From the NCBI GenBank assembly GCA_011523045.1, contig WTHR01000098.1, positions 2,653 through 38,720 on the forward strand: a stretch of DNA of 36,068 bases, written 5' to 3'. Below the pieces are notes generated by a model that worked only from the letters and a program-made list of their open reading frames with translations, was not told where the DNA came from and made no database searches. Below, piece after piece: positions 1-8,630 of this stretch. Both the position numbers and the translations under genes were made by a program. Position 1 is the stretch's first letter; the number at the start of each line of letters is the position of its first letter. This DNA is from Gammaproteobacteria bacterium. Lineage in GTDB: Bacteria; Pseudomonadota; Gammaproteobacteria; Arenicellales; UBA868.

Positions 1-375
1 GGCCTGCAACGTCTTGAAAAGCTCATGGATGAATACGCCGGCGGCATTTCGGTCAATTACATGACCAACGAGCCGCTGCTGCTGAGGGGTCTGGAACTGC
101 TGAAGATTCTGCACGAGGATTTCGAATACCTTGGCGCAGAAGATCTACACCAGCTTCAGCGTGCCTGGGAACTCAAGCACCGGGCGATCGCCTCAGAGTG
201 CGTGGTGCAACATACCCTCTTCCGCAAGGAAACCCGCTGGCCGGGCTACTACTACCGCGGAGACTTCATGAAACTGGACGACGAGAACTGGCATGCGCTG
301 ACTCTCTCTCGCCGCGATCCGGAATCCGGAGAGTGGGCGATGGAAAAAGCGCCGGTCTATCACATCGTCGATTAG
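1..375 (+). CDS. aprA: Adenylylsulfate (APS) reductase alpha subunit, 3' end only
   Basis: This is the C-terminal 124 residues of AprA, open at the 5' edge of the window; the frame reads through from base 1. AprA is the FAD subunit that, with AprB, interconverts sulfite plus AMP and APS in the cytoplasm; in sulfur oxidisers it works towards APS. The recognisable C-terminal AprA signature is the stretch ETRWPGYYYRGD followed by a D-E-N-W motif, a segment on the pattern DPESGEW and a terminal HIVD. The stop at 373-375 is followed directly by a strong hairpin terminator, so aprA is the last gene of its transcript. AprB and the rest of AprA would lie to the left. The partial length prevents checking the FAD site, but the tail is characteristic. 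Confidence 0.9.
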   Translation, partial: GLQRLEKLMDEYAGGISVNYMTNEPLLLRGLELLKILHEDFEYLGAEDLHQLQRAWELKHRAIASECVVQHTLFRKETRWPGYYYRGDFMKLDDENWHALTLSRRDPESGEWAMEKAPVYHIVD

Positions 376-390
376 TTCCTGGCGCTTCAA

Positions 391-421
391 AAAGGCGGGC
401 CGTTGTGCCCGCCTTTTTTTT
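391..421 (+). terminator. Rho-independent terminator of aprA
   Basis: The inverted repeat AAAGGCGGGC (391-400) and GCCCGCCTTT (407-416) has a six-base loop and runs into an uninterrupted T tract ending at 421. It lies 15 bases after the aprA stop codon. Confidence 0.93.
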
Positions 422-502
422 GCCCTCTTCAGAGCGCAAGTTCAGACGTGACCTCCCAGTAGATCAGATATTCATCTTAGATCATTTATATTCCTTGTCT
501 CT

Positions 503-2059
503 ATGAGTTCTAGCCCTGCCCAACCACCCAGCCACTTGCCGGATCACCTCGCCGGTTATGCGAACGAGCTCGTGGCAGCACAAAAGCGCTTGGGAGCGAG
601 TGCTGGTGACCTCGCAGCTTTGCTTGATCTCATTATTCAAAAACCAACCACGCGCGATCAACTCTGCGATCTTCTTGAAAAATCATGGGGCTCGCTCCAA
701 CACCTTCGAGAGCTTCTAACGACCCTTACGAGAGACACAACGGAGAGCGCTGAATTCACTGAAACCCTGACAGTTGCTCAAAAAGCAATAGAAGCTGGTG
801 CGCCGTTCTCTCTCACCAAACTGAAAGACGCTCTTGATGCTGCAGGGGCTCATTTAAAAAAGCCTCCCGTCGATTCAGTACTCCAAAGCAAACTGGCAGA
901 AGCGAATGCCCTCGCGTGCTGTCTTGAGCGCAATTACGACGGTGCTGCCAAGCATTACCAGATTGCCGCAAAGCTATCTGAATCCAGTCACGATAAAGAT
1001 GCGCACTGGCGCTACAAAAGCCTGCAAGCGTCGGCGCTTTGCGATTTGGGCCGCGAATCGCTCAACGACCATAAACTCTCAGAGGCGATAACACTATTTG
1101 AAGCCATCGCCTCAGGGCTCACCGACCAGGCCACGGATCCCGACAAATGGGCGAAAACCCAGAGTGAGCTTGGCAATGCGCTTGGCATCTCAGGTCAGCG
1201 CCAGCGTGGCACTCATCAGTTGCAGGAGGCCGTTGCGACTTACCAGAGAGCGTTAACGGTGCAAAGTCCGGAACGCTCTCCGAGTGACTGGGCAGCAACC
1301 CAGAACAGCCTCGGTAACGCGCTTGGTATCCTTGCCCACCGCCAAAAAGACGTGGCACTGCTGGAACAGTCCCAGCAGGCTTTCGAGCAGGCGCTAACCG
1401 TACGGACACAAGAGGAATATCCCTGGGATTGGGCGGCAACACAAAATAATCTTGGCTCCGTGCTTCAGGCACTCGGCCAACAGAAAAATGATCCGCAATT
1501 GCTAAAGCGTGCCGTAGACGCCTACAAGCAGGTACTTTTGGCCTGGACTCGTGATCAGGCGCCGCTGCACTGGGCCACCACCTTCAACAACCTTGGCACT
1601 GCGCTGAGACTGCTGGGTGAAAAAAGAAAAGGACCGAGAACACTGGAGCAGGCCGTGGCAGCCTACCGCAACGCATTGGCAGAGCGCACACGAGAGAGGG
1701 TACCGGCACAGTGGGCCATGACTCAGAACAACCTTGGCACCGCTTTGCAAAAGTTAGGGGAACGAAGTGAAAGTCCCCAACCTTTCAAGGACGCAATCTC
1801 TGCCTACCAGAGCGCTCTAAAAGAGTGGACCCAAGAACGCTCTCCCATGACCTGGGCGCTCACTGCAGCCAACCTTGCGTTTGCGCAAAAAAGCCTGGCA
1901 GAACGCCTTGGTGACGCGGGAACAGCAGGGCTGGCACTCAGCCAGCTCGAGGCCGTCGCTAAAGTATTTCGTGAGGCCAGTCATGCCCAATATTACGAAC
2001 ATGCCACGGAGCAGATTGCCAAAACCCGGGAGCTCCTCGAGGCACTCGGGGGGCATTAA
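503..2059 (+). CDS. TPR-type repeat protein with an exact 47-residue period
   Basis: This is a 518-residue soluble protein of unknown specific function. Residues about 1-200 form a helical N-terminal region I do not recognise. From about residue 212 there are six consecutive TPR-like units, each containing the pattern W-A-x-T-x-x-x-L-G-x-A-L. The key tryptophans are at 216, 263, 310, 357, 404 and 451, exactly 47 residues apart. Such repeats normally make a protein-binding superhelix. There is no signal peptide or membrane segment. The ATG at 503 has no clear Shine-Dalgarno sequence, and the preceding 80 bases are AT-rich and probably hold the promoter. Its stop overlaps the stop of the converging PP2C gene by two bases, with no terminator between. 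The neighbouring kinase and phosphatase make a signalling scaffold plausible, but that is inference. Confidence 0.8.
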   Translation: MSSSPAQPPSHLPDHLAGYANELVAAQKRLGASAGDLAALLDLIIQKPTTRDQLCDLLEKSWGSLQHLRELLTTLTRDTTESAEFTETLTVAQKAIEAGAPFSLTKLKDALDAAGAHLKKPPVDSVLQSKLAEANALACCLERNYDGAAKHYQIAAKLSESSHDKDAHWRYKSLQASALCDLGRESLNDHKLSEAITLFEAIASGLTDQATDPDKWAKTQSELGNALGISGQRQRGTHQLQEAVATYQRALTVQSPERSPSDWAATQNSLGNALGILAHRQKDVALLEQSQQAFEQALTVRTQEEYPWDWAATQNNLGSVLQALGQQKNDPQLLKRAVDAYKQVLLAWTRDQAPLHWATTFNNLGTALRLLGEKRKGPRTLEQAVAAYRNALAERTRERVPAQWAMTQNNLGTALQKLGERSESPQPFKDAISAYQSALKEWTQERSPMTWALTAANLAFAQKSLAERLGDAGTAGLALSQLEAVAKVFREASHAQYYEHATEQIAKTRELLEALGGH

Positions 2060-2904
2060 TCCTTATCAGCAGGATCGAGCTCCGCGGAAGGATTCGGTCG
2101 GTAGAGAATAAAACTCACGTCGTCCGGCTTTGACGGCTGACCCGTCACCGGACTCTCCATTCGCGCAATCACCATTCGGGCGAGTTTTTCCGCTGAGCTA
2201 AGGAGCTCACCCGCTCTGATAAGTTCAACAATTTCAGATAAAAACAGGTTGTCCCATAACCCATCCGTACCCAATAACACGGTATCCCGCGCCGCAAGTT
2301 CGATGCCTTCCTGCCTTTCAAGCCACATCGCAGGATCTCCCATCATGTTGTTCAACAGATGCCGTTGAGGATGGAACAACGCTTCTTTTTCATCCAGGCC
2401 GTTGGCTTCCTTGATACCGACCGGCGAGTGGCACTGGGTCTTCAGCTTGATGCGGCCGCGCTGCCCCACCGCCAAGAGTGTTGAATCGCCTGCGTGACAA
2501 ACCTTTGCCACATTATCGGTGATCTCAGCGGCCGTCACTGTCGTGGCAGCACTGGGCAACTCCTTTAACAGTTGCTGATTGGCGGCTTCGATACGTTCCT
2601 GGAGCGGTTGATCTTTATTGAGAGTGGTATCTGCCAGGAAGCTGATGACGAGGTTCGCTGCCTCAAGACCCCGGGGCAGCCCACCGACACCATCGGCCAC
2701 AGCAAGACAGACGCCGCCATCGCGCTTTTCGACAACTCCCAGTGCATCTTCGTTGGTACCCGACTGTCCACCATGGGGTCGGCTGAAAACTACCGCTTGT
2801 CCTGTTTTGAGTTCGACTTTACGAGGTTCGGCAAGATTCTGCCCACACAACAGCACGGGAGGCGCCAAGCATTCGGAATCCGTCATTAGCGAGCTTACTG
2901 CCAC
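2056..2904 (-). CDS. PP2C-family serine/threonine protein phosphatase
   Basis: This 282-residue cytoplasmic protein has the metal-binding motifs of PP2C phosphatases in order: N-E-D near residue 52, A-D-G-V-G-G near 70, a C-H-A-G-D-S strand, G-T-D-G-L-W-D near 215 and a closing K-P-D-D-V-S. All the acidic metal ligands expected for the two-metal centre appear present, so it should be active. It would remove phosphate from Ser/Thr residues, most simply reversing the adjacent kinase. The GTG at 2904 lies inside the last codons of the kinase gene. An ATG at 2886, eight bases after the kinase stop, is an equally possible start; neither has a good ribosome-binding site. Its 3' end collides with the TPR gene. 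Confidence 0.88.
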   Translation of the reverse strand: MAVSSLMTDSECLAPPVLLCGQNLAEPRKVELKTGQAVVFSRPHGGQSGTNEDALGVVEKRDGGVCLAVADGVGGLPRGLEAANLVISFLADTTLNKDQPLQERIEAANQQLLKELPSAATTVTAAEITDNVAKVCHAGDSTLLAVGQRGRIKLKTQCHSPVGIKEANGLDEKEALFHPQRHLLNNMMGDPAMWLERQEGIELAARDTVLLGTDGLWDNLFLSEIVELIRAGELLSSAEKLARMVIARMESPVTGQPSKPDDVSFILYRPNPSAELDPADKD

Positions 2905-3629
2905 TCCATTGTTTCAAGATGCTGACAGAGCTGGCCGGCGCTTCGAAATTCCTTCGCAATCAAGGTGCGTTTTAAACCTCTGCAGATATCTTTGATCTCC
3001 TGCGGTTGGCGCCGGTACCAGCGCACACCTCCCAGCGCATCGTAAAAAATACGAATGAGATCAAAGACGTCGTGCTGGATGTTCTCCGCATTGGGCGCTC
3101 CCCAGCTGAACATGTCCAGCAACTTGAGCTCAAAACCCAGACCATGGCGCAGCACGATCACGTTGTCGGTGTGCAGATCCCCATGGTACTCGCCCTCGTT
3201 GTGGATCGCTTCGATACCCAGGGCAAGCGCATGCAGCAGGTGCACACCCTGAAAAGGATTCAAACGCCGTCCCGGCTGGCGCTTCAAAAAATCGGAAAGC
3301 AGTTCCCCTTCAACAAATTCTGAGACCAGAAATGAAACGGGTAGCCCATTGAAATCGAAAGTATCCCGCGTGTGATACTGGATCACCACCGGGCAGTGAC
3401 GCAGTTTGTGGAGCTTGCGGGCATAAAAGCGAAGCGCACGGTTACTGGGATTGCGCCGGGGAAAGAAGATCTTTACGGTGCGCTCTATCCTGGTGCCGAT
3501 CTCGCGCACCAGATAGACCTCTCCCTCCCATCCGGACCCAAGTCGTGAAACCACCTGGTATTTCCCGGCAAGTTGACTGCCTGGAGTAAGTGCAAACGTG
3601 CTGACGCGAGGCGGCTTTGCTTTCACCAA
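2895..3629 (-). CDS. Hanks-type serine/threonine protein kinase, small, variant DFG
   Basis: This is a 244-residue single-domain kinase. Visible elements are the glycine loop LGSGWEGEVYLV (about residues 30-41), the likely ATP lysine in R-T-V-K (K53), and a catalytic loop reading H-G-D-L-H-T-D-N (D151, N156). Where most kinases have DFG there is D-M-F at 172-174, so the metal-binding Asp is kept but the Gly is not. No transmembrane or extracellular sensor domain follows, so it is cytosolic. The TTG at 3629 is followed by GTG at 3626, either of which may be the start. It begins 16 bases after the GNAT stop and overlaps the phosphatase gene, so kinase and phosphatase are probably co-expressed. 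Confidence 0.85.
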   Translation of the reverse strand: MVKAKPPRVSTFALTPGSQLAGKYQVVSRLGSGWEGEVYLVREIGTRIERTVKIFFPRRNPSNRALRFYARKLHKLRHCPVVIQYHTRDTFDFNGLPVSFLVSEFVEGELLSDFLKRQPGRRLNPFQGVHLLHALALGIEAIHNEGEYHGDLHTDNVIVLRHGLGFELKLLDMFSWGAPNAENIQHDVFDLIRIFYDALGGVRWYRRQPQEIKDICRGLKRTLIAKEFRSAGQLCQHLETMEWQ

Positions 3630-3645
3630 AAAGGTCCCGGAATGA

Positions 3646-4074
3646 CTAACCCAGAACGAGTCGCATCATCTTATGATCGATACCCGCATCGAGGAAGATA
3701 TCTCCGTATGCCTTAAATCCCGCCCTTTCGTAAAAAGCCACGGCGGGTAGCTGGGCTCCCAGGCTGACCTCCTCCAACTTCAATCTCTTCGCCTCGGCGA
3801 CTAACGCGTCCAGAAGGGCCCGCCCGATGCCCTGACGGCGCATTGACTGGCTGACTGCCATCCGGCCGATCTTGCCCGATGCCAACATACGCCCGGTTCC
3901 AACGAGCCTGCCATCATCTGAAAAAGCGGCCGCGTGCCGGGCTGAGGCGTCTTCGCCATCAAGCTCGAGCTCGACCGGGACACCCTGCTCCTCGACGAAT
4001 ACCGTGTGGCGAATGGAGGATAGAGCTTCGCTGTAAGACGCCCAGTCCACAATCCGGATCTTCACACCCGCCAA
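3646..4074 (-). CDS. GNAT-family N-acetyltransferase
   Basis: This 142-residue acetyltransferase has the YjcF/ElaA-like N-terminal pattern (R-H-T-V-F-V-E-E-Q) and the acetyl-CoA binding motif A, R-R-Q-G-I-G-R-A-L-L, near residue 80. It also has the late A-F-Y-E-R-A-G-F motif common to GNAT enzymes. It should transfer an acetyl group from acetyl-CoA to a small-molecule or protein amine; the substrate cannot be told from sequence. The TTG at 4074 has a GGGAG sequence about nine bases upstream; a GTG at 4065 is an alternative. It follows tatC by 24 bases and precedes the kinase by 16, so it may be on the tat transcript. Confidence 0.82.
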   Translation of the reverse strand: MAGVKIRIVDWASYSEALSSIRHTVFVEEQGVPVELELDGEDASARHAAAFSDDGRLVGTGRMLASGKIGRMAVSQSMRRQGIGRALLDALVAEAKRLKLEEVSLGAQLPAVAFYERAGFKAYGDIFLDAGIDHKMMRLVLG

Positions 4075-4098
4075 CGCCTTTTGCTCCCAAAGAGAGGT

Positions 4099-4947
4099 TC
4101 AGTTCCGAGAGGTATCGTCGTCTGAACCGAGTTCTTCAAACTCGGCCATCCCCTCATCCAGCTCGCGCTCAAGATCATCGTACTCGTCTGAGGGAACTTC
4201 ATCATCCCTGGACCGCGGCTTTATGGAACGCGAGAAATAAAGCCCCGCCTCGAAAAGCAGCCAGACCGGAATCGCCAGCATCGTCTGCGAGAAGATATCC
4301 GGAGGTGTCATCAGCATCCCGACCACAAACGCACCGACGATGATGTAGGGGCGTTTGGTGGCAAGCGCATCCGGGGTCGTCATGCCCATACGGACCAGCA
4401 GGACCGTCGCAACTGGCACCTCAAAAGCCAAACCAAAAGCGAAAAAGAGTTTCAGTACAAAGCTGAGATACGCACTGATGTCCGTCATGACCAAGACACC
4501 ATCAGGCGCCGTACTGGTAAAGAAGGCAAAGATCACCGGAAAGACAACAAAGTAGGCAAAAAGAATGCCCAGATAAAACAACACGCTGCTAGAGACCAGC
4601 AGGGGCACGGTGAGTTTTTTCTCGTGCTCATACAGCCCCGGTGCCACAAAGGCCCAAAGCTGATACAGCAGATACGGCATCGCGACCGCGGCAGCGAAAG
4701 CAAACGCAAACTTGAAGGGGACAAAGAACGGGCCATGCGGCTCCGTAGAAATCATAGAGTTCCCTTCCGGCAGCGCGGACATCAGCGGCTCGGCCAGATA
4801 CTCATACAGGGTATTGGCAAACGGCGCTGCCATGATGAACAGCACAAGTACGGCACCGCCACCGCGCATCAATCGATCGCGCAGTTCCAGCAGGTGCGAC
4901 ATAAAGGTCGCGCCCTGCATCTGTGTAGGGTTGGGAGATCGCGTCAC
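4099..4947 (-). CDS. tatC: Sec-independent protein translocase TatC
   Basis: TatC is the polytopic inner-membrane receptor that recognises twin-arginine signal peptides with TatB. This 282-residue protein has the N-terminal F-M-S-H-L-L-E-L-R-D-R-L signature and six hydrophobic segments ending near residue 240. It then has an acidic tail of about 40 residues rich in Asp and Glu, which makes it longer than the roughly 258-residue E. coli protein. The GTG at 4947 is 13 bases after the tatB stop; an ATG at 4920 is an alternative start directly before the signature. DsrO in this window bears a Tat signal and is a likely client, as are other cofactor-containing periplasmic proteins. Confidence 0.95.
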   Translation of the reverse strand: MTRSPNPTQMQGATFMSHLLELRDRLMRGGGAVLVLFIMAAPFANTLYEYLAEPLMSALPEGNSMISTEPHGPFFVPFKFAFAFAAAVAMPYLLYQLWAFVAPGLYEHEKKLTVPLLVSSSVLFYLGILFAYFVVFPVIFAFFTSTAPDGVLVMTDISAYLSFVLKLFFAFGLAFEVPVATVLLVRMGMTTPDALATKRPYIIVGAFVVGMLMTPPDIFSQTMLAIPVWLLFEAGLYFSRSIKPRSRDDEVPSDEYDDLERELDEGMAEFEELGSDDDTSRN

Positions 4948-4960
4948 CGGTCTTTACTGG

Positions 4961-5305
4961 TCAGCCGGCGCCGGTTTTTTCGGTCGCGTCTTCGCGAAGC
5001 GTTTTGGCCGACTCGTTGATTGAATCAACCACGCCTGCCATGGTGTCGTCTTCCTTGATGGATTCCGTCGCTTTGCTCACGTCATCTTTTATGTTGTTTA
5101 CTTCTTCGCCGAGTTTGCGCATATCCGCCAATTCGCTCTCGCGGATCTCGCGGTCGATATCAGACTTCACATCGGCAACCATCCGCCTGGCGCGCCCCAC
5201 CCACAAGCCCGCGGTCCGCGCGGCACGCGGCAACCGCTCCGGCCCCAAAACGACCAGAGCGATGGAAGCAATGATGACGATTTCTAAAAAGCCAATGTCA
5301 AACAC
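4961..5305 (-). CDS. tatB: Sec-independent protein translocase TatB
   Basis: This 114-residue protein begins M-F-D-I-G-F, as TatB proteins do. It has one N-terminal membrane helix (about residues 5-21), the L-G-P-E-R-L-P hinge and a long amphipathic, charged cytoplasmic helix. TatB forms the signal-peptide receptor with TatC. The start is GTG at 5305, supported by an AAGGG ribosome-binding site about eight bases upstream. It is 20 bases downstream of tatA and 13 bases upstream of tatC, in the usual tatABC order. Confidence 0.94.
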   Translation of the reverse strand: MFDIGFLEIVIIASIALVVLGPERLPRAARTAGLWVGRARRMVADVKSDIDREIRESELADMRKLGEEVNNIKDDVSKATESIKEDDTMAGVVDSINESAKTLREDATEKTGAG

Positions 5306-5325
5306 GGCGCTACCCTTGGGGCAGA

Positions 5326-5580
5326 TCAGACTTTGGCGTTTTCTTTATCCGAATCCGAGTCTGCGTCTTCGGCGGATTCGGCAAGGCTGTCCTGGCCGGC
5401 CTCACCCTCAGTCTCGGATGACTCTTCGGCGCTCGCCCCATCTTTCATGGAGCTTCGAAATCCTTTTACGGCCCCGCCAAGATCTGTACCGAGATTGCGT
5501 AATTTCTTGGTACCAAAAAGCAGCAGCACAATCACCAGAACGATGAGTAACTGCCAGATACTGATGCCGCCCATTCCCAT
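5326..5580 (-). CDS. tatA: Sec-independent protein translocase TatA
   Basis: This 84-residue protein has a single N-terminal membrane helix (S-I-W-Q-L-L-I-V-L), the L-F-G-T-K-K-L-R hinge and the amphipathic helix [11 protein letters not shown], all typical of TatA, the pore-forming Tat component. The last 35 residues are strikingly acidic. The ATG at 5580 has a good AGGAGA ribosome-binding site seven bases upstream. It is the first gene of tatABC; the 247-base gap from murA must hold its promoter. A TATACT-like -10 element lies on the minus strand at 5729-5734, but no convincing -35 accompanies it. Confidence 0.95.
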   Translation of the reverse strand: MGMGGISIWQLLIVLVIVLLLFGTKKLRNLGTDLGGAVKGFRSSMKDGASAEESSETEGEAGQDSLAESAEDADSDSDKENAKV

Positions 5581-5827
5581 AACTCGTCTCCTATCCTGCT
5601 TTGTAGTTTTGTGTCATCCCGCCCTGCTTTGCCCAAAAAGGGCATCCGGCAGGCCGTCGCATCTTCGCCCGAACGGGCAAACCGCGATTTCTTGGGCACA
5701 TGATAACCGCTTTTAAAAAATCGTGGGAAGTATATGATTCTTCACGGAACCTTAAGGTCCCGGGCGCGCATTGTGACGCTCAGGCTCCTCGCCGTCGAAA
5801 ACGGCTTTGTGAGGGACGCTTGCTGGG

Positions 5828-7132
<1,305 letters not shown>

Positions 7133-7194
7133 TCAACGGATGAAAAAGCGTACCCAACATGGCACGCCGAGGTCGGAAGTTTAACTGAATAAAC

Positions 7195-7219
7195 AAAAAA
7201 GGCGCCCAAAAGGCGCCTT
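7195..7219 (-). terminator. Rho-independent terminator after the glutaredoxin gene
   Basis: The perfect inverted repeat AAGGCGCC (7199-7206) and GGCGCCTT (7212-7219), with a five-base loop, is followed on the minus strand by a run of T (7200 down to 7195). It lies 27 bases past the grxD stop codon. Confidence 0.9.
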
Positions 7220-7246
7220 GATTGAATTGTCCAGAAGAGATCAGCG

Positions 7247-7564
7247 CTAGGCGGCCGGCGTCTGTGACAACGCTTTTTTAAGCTCGCCGTTTTCGTACAT
7301 TTCCATCATGATGTCGCTGCCTCCGACGAACTCCCCATTGATATAGAGCTGCGGAATAGTCGGCCAGTTTGAAAACTCCTTAATTCCCTGGCGGATTTCA
7401 TCATCCATCAGCACATCGGCGGTTTCGAACTCCGCACCCAGCGCCTGCAGGATCTGGATGGCACGCCCAGAAAAGCCGCACTGCGGAAAGTCGCGGTTGC
7501 CTTTCATAAAGAGCATGACGCGGTTGCTGTCTACTGTTTCCTTGATTCGTTGACTGACGTCCAT
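7247..7564 (-). CDS. grxD: Monothiol glutaredoxin, Grx4 type
   Basis: This is a 105-residue single-domain monothiol glutaredoxin with the C-G-F-S active site (C29) after the F-M-K-G motif, and the W-P-T-I-P-Q-L-Y-I-N-G-E-F-V-G-G-S-D glutathione-binding segment. Proteins of this type bind a bridging [2Fe-2S] cluster with glutathione and deliver or store clusters, classically with BolA-type partners. A BolA-family gene sits immediately upstream, which fits that partnership, and the Fe-S-rich Dsr proteins would be heavy cluster users. The ATG at 7564 has an AGGGGA ribosome-binding site six bases upstream. Confidence 0.95.
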   Translation of the reverse strand: MDVSQRIKETVDSNRVMLFMKGNRDFPQCGFSGRAIQILQALGAEFETADVLMDDEIRQGIKEFSNWPTIPQLYINGEFVGGSDIMMEMYENGELKKALSQTPAA

Positions 7565-7628
7565 GAGATTCCCCTGTAAAAATCTGTGACTGGCAAGCTA
7601 CGGTGATTGCCTTGTGTTGGTATCCGGC

Positions 7629-7865
7629 TTAAGCGGAAGCCTTTTCTTCCGGCGTTAAGGTGCGCATCGACAACGCATGGATCTGCACTTTCATGCGGTC
7701 ACCCAGCGCGCCATAGACCATCTGGTGCTGCTGAATGCGGCTCTTGCCGGCAAAAGCCGCACAGACGATCTCTGCCTCAAAATGGTGGCCATCGCCGGAA
7801 ATTTCAACCGACGCGCCCTCCAGGTTTTCTTCAATCCAGCCTTTGATGTCTTCTGGACTTACCAT
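7629..7865 (-). CDS. ibaG: BolA-family protein IbaG
   Basis: This 78-residue BolA-like protein has the conserved pattern G-D-G-H-H-F-E-A-E-I-V followed by K-S-R-I-Q-Q-H-Q-M-V-Y-G-A-L. It resembles the IbaG/YrbA branch more than BolA itself, in agreement with its place beside mlaC and murA as in E. coli. It likely coordinates an Fe-S cluster together with the downstream CGFS glutaredoxin. The ATG at 7865 has an AAGGAA ribosome-binding site. Confidence 0.92.
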   Translation of the reverse strand: MVSPEDIKGWIEENLEGASVEISGDGHHFEAEIVCAAFAGKSRIQQHQMVYGALGDRMKVQIHALSMRTLTPEEKASA

Positions 7866-7901
7866 TTCATTTCCTTTTGTTGCGCTTCAAACCCTTCAGA
7901 A

Positions 7902-8555
7902 TTAAAGGTTTTCTGAAGCTTTCTGCTCGAGTGATTCTATCAGGGCATCCAGCCCGTTGGCGTCAATGTACTCGCCATACTGGTTGCGGAAACTGATGAT
8001 CAGGCTGATTCCATCCACCTGGATATCGTAAATCTGCCAGTGGCCGTCGGCCGTGAGAAGGCAATAGTAATCTACCGGCACGGGCGTCTGAGCCGGTAGC
8101 ACCACCTCGGTCGGCACCACCGCAATGCGGCCCTCGGCCCTGAGCGTCACCTCGCCGAAGCGGAGTTCCTGATCCCCTGTGTACTCGAACATCGCGGTCG
8201 CATAGGTTCGCATGAGAAGGTTCTTGAAACCCATGGTGAACCGCTCACGCTGCTCCTCAGATGCGGTTTTCCAATGGGAACCCAGAATCAATCGGGACAC
8301 TTTGTTCAGTGCGATCTTGGGGATGACGAGTTCTTCAACGAGCGCGTAAAGCGCGCCATGATCCGCCTCAAGTTCTGCACGGCGTTCGCGCAACTCACTG
8401 ATCAGTTGATTGACTGTGCTCTGGATCATCTCGTCTGCCGTTGGCGCGGCAATCGCACTAGCGCATCCCATAGCGATGACCAGACCCAGCGCAAAATGCT
8501 GGGACATTTTCACAGTCCGGTTCACTACCCGGATCAATCGAAGAAACACAGTCAC
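7902..8555 (-). CDS. mlaC: MlaC-type periplasmic phospholipid-binding protein
   Basis: This 217-residue protein of the MlaC/Ttg2D family shuttles phospholipid across the periplasm. An N-terminal basic region and hydrophobic core ending A-S-A-I-A-A form a Sec signal peptide. The mature domain contains the family patterns around V-I-P-K-I-A-L-N-K-V-S-R-L-I-L-G, a conserved F-K-N-L-L segment and the late Y-D-I-Q-V-D-G-I-S-L-I strand. The GTG at 8555 is preferred because AGGA lies seven bases upstream; the ATG at 8507 lacks such a site. No mlaF, mlaE, mlaD or mlaB is adjacent: upstream is an RND exporter, downstream ibaG. Its partner for membrane extraction is therefore probably different from the MCE-ABC complex. 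Confidence 0.9.
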   Translation of the reverse strand: MTVFLRLIRVVNRTVKMSQHFALGLVIAMGCASAIAAPTADEMIQSTVNQLISELRERRAELEADHGALYALVEELVIPKIALNKVSRLILGSHWKTASEEQRERFTMGFKNLLMRTYATAMFEYTGDQELRFGEVTLRAEGRIAVVPTEVVLPAQTPVPVDYYCLLTADGHWQIYDIQVDGISLIISFRNQYGEYIDANGLDALIESLEQKASENL

Positions 8556-8630
8556 ACGATCATCCTGTAATCTGGGTCAAGGCGGATATTTTGCAAAGTT
8601 AGCGCCGTCACTTCAAATGGCGATTTACTG

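Noticed and set aside
198-506. 102-codon plus-strand frame overlapping the aprA end
   Set aside because: It crosses the aprA terminator in another frame and has no recognisable content.
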